Shown: positions 57,130 to 64,000 of the stretch, one piece after another | Layout: the number at the start of each line of letters is the position of its first letter | Position numbering within the stretch: the stretch's first letter is position 1 | NCBI GenBank assembly: GCA_030144725.1 | Contig: JASKMD010000008.1 | Span: 8,158,787 to 8,222,786 of the forward strand | Length of the DNA: 64,000 nt | Direction: 5' to 3' | Source: Haematococcus lacustris | Taxonomy: Eukaryota; Chlorophyta; Chlorophyceae; Chlamydomonadales; Haematococcaceae | The notes under the pieces: model-generated | What the model saw: the letters and a program-made list of their open reading frames with translations, nothing else | Told to the model about the DNA's origin: nothing | The model's database searches: none | Translations under genes and position numbers: made by a program

Positions 57130-60100
57130 GGCGCAGTCAGACTTGATCAGGTCAGTGGGCAACTGGAAGAACGACGTCATGATGCAGGCATACACTACGG
57201 GAGCCGCGCCTCACATTCTCATCCAGCAAGGTGGATGGAGACACATCGACAATGACTACCTGCGGGGCTACTTCAGTGAGCGGTTCCTCATCAAGGTGTG
57301 CTACTGCTTACACTGTGTACTTGTGTCAGCCTGCCTGGGTGCACATGTGTGTCTGTTGTGTACTTGTGTCTGCTATGTACTTGTACCTGTGTGTCTGCTG
57401 TGTACTTGTGTCAGCCTGCCTGTCTGCACCTGTGTGTACAGGTGCCAGAGCAAGCAGTCCATAGCTTCTATCCCTTCCTCGCTGGCCTCCAGGCTGCTGC
57501 CAACAAGATGCCTGCCAATTCTGTCTCAGGCCCATATGTGGCGGAAGCCATCTTCATGTATGGGGAGGCAGTGATCCAGGACTTCATCCACCAGGCAGCT
57601 GAGGACTCCTTGGCTGGAAAGCTAGATCCCTCACGCTGGACTCCAGTGGAGCTTTGCATCTGGGGACTGCCTCACGTTCATCAACTAGTGGTTCAACATC
57701 GTGAAGACCTCAAGAACAAGGTGAGGTGAGGTGAGCTGTGTCATGCATGTGTCATGTCTCACCTTACACAACATGACTTTGCTTGTGTGGGCTACAGGTG
57801 TTTGAGCACCTGAGGCCAAAGGACACTAAGGAAGAGCTGGCAGAATCCAGAGCCGAGAACAAAGCAGCAACAGCCGAGAACAAAGCTGCAATACAAGAGC
57901 TGAGAGCCTGCCAGTTCACCATGATGCAGATGCAGCTAGCAGCTGCAGGGAGCTCACCTCACGCCATGGGCAATAGCCTGGCTGTACTAGCAAGTGCAGG
58001 GCTGATAAGCAAGCTAGCTGCTGGCTTGCCCCACCCTTCCTTGGGTGCCAGCCTGGCTGCAGCCCTGGCCCACCCTGCCCAGCCCCCTGCCCAGCCCCCT
58101 GCCCAGCCCCCTGCCCTGCAGCCCAGCCTGGCTGCAGCCCTGGCCCCTGCAGGTCTGCCTTACCCTACCCAGCCCCCTGCCCTGCAGCCCAGCCTGGCTG
58201 CAGCCCTGGCCCCCCCTGCCCAGCCCCCTGCCCTGAGCAACTGGCTGGCTGCAGGCCTGCCTTACCCTGCCCAGCCCCCTGCCCTGCAGCCCAGCCTGGC
58301 TGCAGCCCTGGCCCCCCCTGCCCAGCCCCCTGCCCTGAGCAACTGGCTGGCTGCAGGCCTGCCTTACCCTGCCCAGCCCCCTGCCCTGCAGCCCAGCCTG
58401 GCTGCAGCCCTGGCCCCCCCTGCCCAGCCCCCTGCCCTGAGCAACTGGCTGGCTGCAGGCCTGCCTTACCCTGCCCAACCCCCTGCCCTGCAGCCCAGCC
58501 TGGCTGCAGCCCTGGCCCCCCCTGCCCAGCCCCCTGCCCTGCAGCCCAGCCTGGCTGCAGCCCTGGCCCCCCCTGCCCAGCCCCCTGCCCTGAGCAACTG
58601 GCTGGCTGCAGGCCTGCCTTACCCTGCCCAGCCCCCTGCCCTGCAGCCCAGCCTGGCTGCAGCCCTGGCCCCCCCTGCCCAGCCCCCTGCCCTGAGCAAC
58701 TGGCTGGCTGCAGGCCTGCCTTACCCTGCCCAACCCCCTGCCCTGCAGCCCAGCCTGGCTGCAGCCCTGGCCCCCCCTGCCCAGCCCCCTGCCCTGCAGC
58801 CCAGCCTGGCTGCAGCCCTGGCCCCCCCTGCCCAGCCCCCTGCCCTGAGCAACTGGCTGGCTGCAGGCCTGCCTTACCCTGCCCAGCCCCCTGCCCTGCA
58901 GCCCAGCCTGGCTGCAGCCCTGGCCCCCCCTGCCCAGCCCCCTGCCCTGCAGCCCAGCCTGGCTGCAGCCCTGGCCCCCCCTGCCCAGCCCCCTGCCCTG
59001 AGCAACTGGCTGGCTGCAGGCCTGCCTTACCCTGCCCAGCCCCCTGCCCTGCAGCCCAGCCTGGCTGCAGCCCTGGCCCCCCCTGCCCAGCCCCCTGCCC
59101 TGAGCAACTGGCTGGCTGCAGGCCTGCCTTACCCTGCCCAGCCCCCTGCCCTGCAGCCCAGCCTGGCTGCAGCCCTGGCCCCCCCTGCCCAGCCCCCTGC
59201 CCTGAGCAACTGGCTGGCTGCAGGCCTGCCTTACCCTGCCCAGCCCCCTGCCCTGCAGCCCAGCCTGGCTGCAGCCCTGGCCCCCCCTGCCCAGCCCCCT
59301 GCCCTGAGCAACTGGCTGGCTGCAGGCCTGCCTTACCCTGCCCAGCCCCCTGCCCTGCAGCCCAGCCTGGCTGCAGCCCTGGCCCCCCCTGCCCAGCCCC
59401 CTGGCCAGTCCCCTGCCATGCAGCCCAGCTTGGCTGCAGCCCTGCCCCACCCCACCCAGCCCCCTGCCCAGCTCCCTGCCCCGAGCAAAAAGAGCAAGGG
59501 AGACTACATGAGGACACTCTCATGCTTTGAGGACATAGAGTCCGAGTATGAGTATGGGCTACCTGGGGTTCGACCACCCTTGAAGGCCCTTGAGGCAGAG
59601 CAGGGAAGGCCACACAGGGGCGGCGACAAGAACTACTCTGACCAGGTCGAGTACCTAAAGGACTGCGTCTTCACCATAAAGATGGTGAGGGAGTTGGAGG
59701 GTCTGACGGCCAAAGAGCTGCAGCAGCTTGCTGACAAGGACTTCAGGACTGCAGCTTCCCAGTCTCAGGGATCTAACAAGGTCAGGTTTCACAGGCGCTG
59801 GTCTGGGCTACGAAAGTGGCTGCAAGACAAGTTCCCCAAGCACTACCAAGCTGCCAGGGAAATGAAGAAGAAGCCAGGCATGACAGCAGCAGAGGCCATG
59901 GCTCTGATGGACCGCCCAGTGGAGAGTGTCCCCACTCCTTTGCGGCTGTTAAAGAGGGGGCGACAGGAGCAGGGCCTCCACAGCCCCAATGCTCAGTCTG
60001 CCAAGAGGATCCTGTTTGGTGAGCTCCAGTGTGAGGAGCTGGGCTTGGATGTGGCAGCCTGTGCTGACACATTGATCACACAGCTCCAGCAGCAGGCAGG

Positions 60101-60413
60101 TGCTGTTTGTGGCAGCAGTCAGGGTCAGGCCTACAAGCAGGTGGTGGGTGGGGTGCAGGAAGGTGTGCTGGTGCAGCTGGCTGCAGCCTTGTCCCTACTT
60201 TTCAGCACTTCCAAGGGAGGCCAACAGGGCATGTGTGGGTATGCTCTCTATGGCGCAATGAAGAGGGCTGGGATGGAGGCACAGCACCCAGGGGTGGAGG
60301 CTGCTCAAATCACCAAGCTATTGGCATCAGCATGGGCATGTGGGGGGGGGGCTATCCAGGGTGTGTACAACATGTATGCTGCCATCGCCAACAAGCTGGA
60401 GGGCAGGAAGTGA
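57130..60413 (+). CDS. Crypton/Ndc10-like tyrosine recombinase (N-terminus not found)
   Basis: Exons 57130-57295, 57442-57720 and 57798-60413 join in phase and end with TGA; about 1020 residues. The first two exons contain GNWKNDVMMQAYTTGAAPHI (candidate catalytic Tyr), then YLRGYFSERFLIKVPEQAVH and FYPFLAGLQAA, in the order seen at the C-terminal end of Crypton/Ndc10-type recombinase domains. Exon 3 starts with a coiled coil (AESRAENKAATAENKAAIQE), has a long Ala/Pro repeat (58060-59470), then a charged globular region (YSDQVEYLKDCVFTIKMVRE) and a conserved-looking tail. The upstream catalytic half (Arg, His-x-x-Arg) was not seen; sequence before 57130 is minisatellite. It may be truncated or begin elsewhere. 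A TGTAA lies at 60606. Confidence 0.65.
58060..59470 (+). repeat. In-frame tandem repeats in recombinase exon 3
   Basis: Alternating blocks reading QPSLAAALAPPAQPPA and LSNWLAAGLPYPAQPPA, nearly identical at DNA level, with some blocks doubled. They keep the frame over 1.4 kb, which points to recent expansion under a reading-frame constraint. Confidence 0.9.
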
Positions 60414-60605
60414 GCGACATGCCATCAGTCTGTGGATCAGCTGTTGATTGTGACTGGGTTGTTTGCATGGTTTACATGGATTGGTGGACAACGATACGTG
60501 TAGAAGCTTTGATGGAAGGGGACAAATCTAATTAAACTGCAGAAACACGAGAGTTGGAGAAGACGCTTGTTCCTGTTGCTTACAAATGGTAGAAGAGGAA
60601 ACACA

Positions 60606-60610
60606 TGTAA
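60606..60610 (+). promoter_or_regulatory. Probable poly(A) signal TGTAA for the recombinase
   Basis: TGTAA 193 bp after the stop codon at 60413, a typical distance for algal genes. Confidence 0.45.
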
Positions 60611-60649
60611 GGGGCTGTCTATGCACTGCCCTGCAGCCATACTGCTGCC

Positions 60650-61225
60650 ACTCCCTAGCCCCTAGCACCACAGCTGCTCCTACCTAACACCACAGCTGCT
60701 CCTACCTGGCACCACAGCTGCTCCTACCTAGCACCACAGCAGCTCCTGCCCAGCACCACAACAGCCCCTGCCCAGCACCACAGCTGCTCCTGCCCAGCAC
60801 CACAGCTGCTCCTGCCCAGCACCACAGCTGCTCCTGCCCAGCACCACAGCTGCTCCTGCCCAGCACCACAGCTCCTCCTGCCCAGCACCACAGCAGCTAA
60901 TTCTGCTCTATAGCACAACTGCTCCTGCCTTGCCCCACAGCTGCTCTGTAGTACAGCTGCCCAGCACCACAGCTGCTCTGTAGCACAGCTGCTCCTGCCT
61001 TGCCTCACAGCTGCCCAGCACCACAGCTGCCCAGCACCACAGCTGCGCAGCACCACAGCTGCTCTGTAGCACAGCTGCCCAGCACCACAGCTGCTCCTGC
61101 CTTGCCTCACAGCTGCTCTGTAGTACTGCTGCCCAGCACCACAGCTGCTCTGCAGCACAGCTGCATAGCACACAGCTACTCCTGCCCAGCACCACAGCTG
61201 CTCTGCTCTATAGCTCCAGCCTAGC
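60650..61225. repeat. CAGCACCACAGCTGCTCCTGCC minisatellite
   Basis: About 25 units of roughly 22 bp (CACAGCTGCTCCTGCC plus CAGCAC), mixed with CTGTAGCACAG variants. CAGCTG palindromes recur throughout. Confidence 0.9.
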
Positions 61226-61895
61226 ACCGGGGTAGAACAGCGAGGGACAAGGGACCGCTGCTACACAGCTCTTTGTCGACCTCTTCGCGGATGGAGGACC
61301 AGTCAACCAGTTAGAGCTTTCATTTCTCAGCTTCCCTCAAGACTACACGCTTCTTCTTAATACCACGTCTCGCTGCGCAACGTGCTACGCGACAGGATTT
61401 CCCATGCGACACACCTTGGATTTTCGGCCCCGCTGTTTCGGGAGCCTTTGGACCCCGCGACCTCACCAGCCGCTTGGCCCACGCCTGTAGCCCGCAGCCT
61501 GCAGTTCCCGTGGCTTTCTGCGCTCACTCCCCTCCCCGCACTTTTTCGGCTTTTGGCCCAGGCCGAAACCGTGGGGAGAACCTACATTACAGCCTAACCC
61601 CTCTAGTCCAGTCCAACACTTGTCAGCTGCCTCCGTGCCACATTGCCGTAACCGTTTCCCGATTAAACTGCTGCTGCTTAAGCGCGTGCCTAGAATACCA
61701 TTGCAGCATGGTAAGAAGGTAGCCGACTGTGATGCCTGCAGTGTGGTGTAAAAAGCACGGTGTTCGGCGCAGAAGGTGCAGAGATGCAACCGTCCTACTA
61801 CCAGGGGTTGGTTCCCTGACGGTTGGGGGCGCCTGGTTTTATTTTGCAACCAGTTTCCATACCAATCGTCCTGCCTCGTGCATACACCGCACGCT
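61226..61895. other. Interval without a recognisable gene
   Basis: No supportable plus-strand gene. Part is probably the 3' UTR of the minus-strand gene that ends at 61896. Confidence 0.4.
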
Positions 61896-63735
61896 TCACA
61901 ACTCCTCTCTGGTCGCGCCGGTCACCTCGCCGGCCAGCCGGTCCATGAGTTCCGTGACGTGCGGCGCCGCCCTCAACCCCGACATCCACCGTACCGGCAG
62001 CGCCTGGCGGCCGTGCACCGCACCCAACAACATCCCAATGACCATGCCCCGCACAGCAGAGTCGCCGCCACAGCCCGCATTCGCGATCAGCGCCTCCTCA
62101 AGATTGTCCTTGTACTTCAGCGCGAAGTACAGCGCGCCTGCGATCACATCCATTGGGCCGCCAGTCTTGTACGGCCGCTGCCAGACGGAGAAAGACCTGG
62201 CGTGCGGTGAGGCCTGTCAGCAGGGAGCGTGCATGGTAGCCTAGAGGCGTCAAAGATGGTGATGGCTTACACCTCTTACGCCGGTCAGCCATGCAGCTGC
62301 TCGGCCGCCCTGCCCCTGTAGGGGTTCAGGGTTTTCTGTGACACATTGGAGAGGCCAGTTGCACCAACAAGGCATACCAACCAGTCTCCCCGATGACAGC
62401 CAGCCAGCCATTCCCAATGACAGCCTACATCCAAACTAGGTGTGCATGAGGACCAGCCGAGGCGCCCAAAGGGCTGGCCATGGGTGTGGGGGGTGCACTG
62501 CGTGGCTGCTCAACAGCCTGGTGGCCGGCGGCCTCCCACGCTGCCCACCAGCGCTGGCATCAGCAGCCCAGCAGCAGTGCGCAAGGCTGTGGGTTGGGTG
62601 CAGCCTAGAGCGGGAGTGTGCAGGATGCGCTCAGCGGTATATGTAGGAGCACACACCTAACAAGGAGGACAAGAAGAGGTCACCTTCAGGAGCACAAGAA
62701 AGAAGGAAAGACTCCGCCCTCACTGTCGGGCATGCATGGAGGGAGGAGAGTAGCCTCAGGGCGTGCCCTTGCTACCCTCCCTCATAAAAATTAGTCTAGC
62801 AAGTAATAAGCTTGGCCAGCGCCCAGGAGGTCTGCCACACCTGGCTGCCTGACCTCAGGCTATGGCCGGCCCTAGTCCTAGCAGGTGTGTCTGGCTGTTG
62901 CAACTGACAAGCCGGCCCTACCTCGTTGCTGCCTGGCTGTTGAAACTGACTATGCTAAGAGCAACATGATGCTTGCCCTGATGGTTATGGTGCTGAACTC
63001 TGCAGCAACGACAACAAGTTTGGGTGGATGCCATGTGATGATGATGACGATGGCGATGAGAATGATGACGTACCTGGCAGCGCACCCTCAGTGGGGGAGG
63101 CCTTGCCCACTTTGATAGGCTCCGACTGCATTCCAGGCCAAGGGGCAGCAGGGGAGGTGGGGGCGGCAGGGGCAGAGAGTGGTAAGGAGCTAGAATGCAA
63201 GGTGGCAGGGGTGGGGGGCCAGTGGCATCGGGGTCAGGGTCAGGGTCAGGTTTCAGTTAGAAAAGCAGGTGGCGGTGAAGGGGAGGTGTCCTGCTGCGCT
63301 GAGGCTGGGTCCTGCCTAACCTTGCCCACATCCCATAGTCTCGCTAGGCTGGTGAGCGCCAGGTCGTCACACATCTCCTCCTTGCTCAGGGCACTGCCCG
63401 GGTCCAGCGCCTCAGCCACCTTGGCCCTGCTCAAGCAAGCACAGCCACGCAAGCACGATGTCATTGAAGCCTGCCCCTGACTTGCCGATGGCTGTGAGGC
63501 AGAGCAGCCGGCGCTGGCCTGGCGGGAGTGAACCTCCCAGTGCGCTGCCTTGAACAGAATGGTCATGGCTGTTGGGGTGTCCAGCTGTTGGGCTGTGAAG
63601 CGTGTAGGGCTGCCCTGGTGAGACAGCCCTGGATATGGCATGCACCGCATGCCGCTTGCCTGCCTGGCCTGACCCTGGTTCAACTGAGGCTGCCAACAGC
63701 CCCAGCAGCGTTTTGGCATGGCATGGCGTGGCATG

Positions 63736-63783
<48 letters not shown>

Positions 63784-64000
63784 CTGCTCCAAAGTAAGAT
63801 TGGTGCCAGCCTCTTATTCTAGGGGGTCTACCCCACCCTTTGCCTGATCTCCCCTCGCACTCCCCCCTCTTCACCAACCCTTCCCCTACCCCCCTGGCAG
63901 CAGTGCCTTTCTCCTGATCAATCAGCTCAGTACTGCCACCTGCACTGCTCCTCACCTGGCTTGTCGCAAGCGCTCATGAATGAAGGCATTGTTCATGACC
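61896..64000 (-). CDS. ADP-ribosylglycohydrolase-like protein (5' partial)
   Basis: Enzymes of this family remove ADP-ribose or related groups using paired metal ions; the substrate here is unknown. Exons (minus): 64000-63956 (cut by the window edge), 63426-63321, 63125-63074, an unresolved exon between 63073 and 62197, and 62196-61896 with TGA. The first three join in phase, reading FIHERLRQAR, EEMCDDLALTSLARLWDVGK and SEPIKVGKASPTEGALPG. The last exon reads KTGGPMDVIAGALYFALKY and then NAGCGGDSAVRGMVIGMLLG and AVHG, resembling the C-terminal metal-binding and core helices of the family, with GGDSA in place of the common GxDxDT. The start lies right of the window. Repeats at 63737-63782 fall in intron 1. 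Confidence 0.65.
63737..63782. repeat. CAGC tetranucleotide tract
   Basis: Eleven CCAG units in the first visible intron of the ADP-ribosylglycohydrolase-like gene. Confidence 0.9.

Noticed and set aside
58014..59613. Two long minus-strand Gly/Gln-rich frames
   Set aside because: They are shadows of the in-frame tandem repeats of the recombinase exon on the plus strand.

Overview
The window is nuclear DNA from a GC-rich green alga of the Chlamydomonadales (volvocalean) type. The signs are many short exons with GTGAGx/GTGCGT donors, gene bodies crowded with CTG/CAG, CCCCCT and CTGACC repeats, long Ala/Pro/Gln tracts in proteins, TGTAA motifs after some genes and telomere-like repeats inside introns. 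The repeat style and the wording of the Fanzor and recombinase genes suggest Haematococcus or a close relative; that species call is inference. No prokaryotic operon, CRISPR array, rRNA or convincing tRNA was seen.

Left part (1-41.3 kb) holds ordinary host genes: mitochondrial pyruvate dehydrogenase E2 (+, 1-5665, 5' end outside the window); an aldo/keto reductase with a probable thylakoid-lumen signal (+, 10997-16530); a TRF4/5-type non-canonical poly(A) polymerase (-, 28837-24307); a neurochondrin-like armadillo protein (+, 29473-36293), divergent from the polymerase across 635 bp; and a CysQ/HAL2-type 3'(2'),5'-bisphosphate nucleotidase (+, 36698-41312). Splice sites were read by eye and the codon phases join exactly. 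Repeats lie between and inside these genes: an inverted-repeat-bounded unit at 7.1-10.4 kb with a spliced gene of unknown function, solo copies of a dispersed 5' end at 14.7 and 16.7-17.2 kb, and a repeat-flanked unit at 22.0-23.6 kb.

Right part (41.3-60.4 kb) is a mobile-element neighbourhood. An orphan Tim17 C-terminus follows CysQ directly, then a relic of a Fanzor 3' end, then a full Fanzor (eukaryotic TnpB-like RNA-guided nuclease) on the minus strand with a young 717-bp MITE in its intron. Next are a palindromic satellite array inside short inverted repeats, a roughly 2400-residue, 21-exon minus-strand gene that begins with a lysine-rich nuclear-localisation-like segment and ends in a domain with a 2-oxoglutarate/Fe(II)-oxygenase-like H-x-D...H...R signature, and a Crypton/Ndc10-like tyrosine recombinase on the plus strand. 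The 5' end of the large gene recurs alone at three other places in the window, so that gene belongs to a dispersed family.

The right edge (61.9-64 kb, minus) carries an ADP-ribosylglycohydrolase-like gene whose 5' end is outside the window. The Fanzor / oxygenase-like / tyrosine-recombinase neighbourhood is the best candidate for an undescribed system. That the three act together is a hypothesis from proximity and shared repeats, not something the sequence proves.
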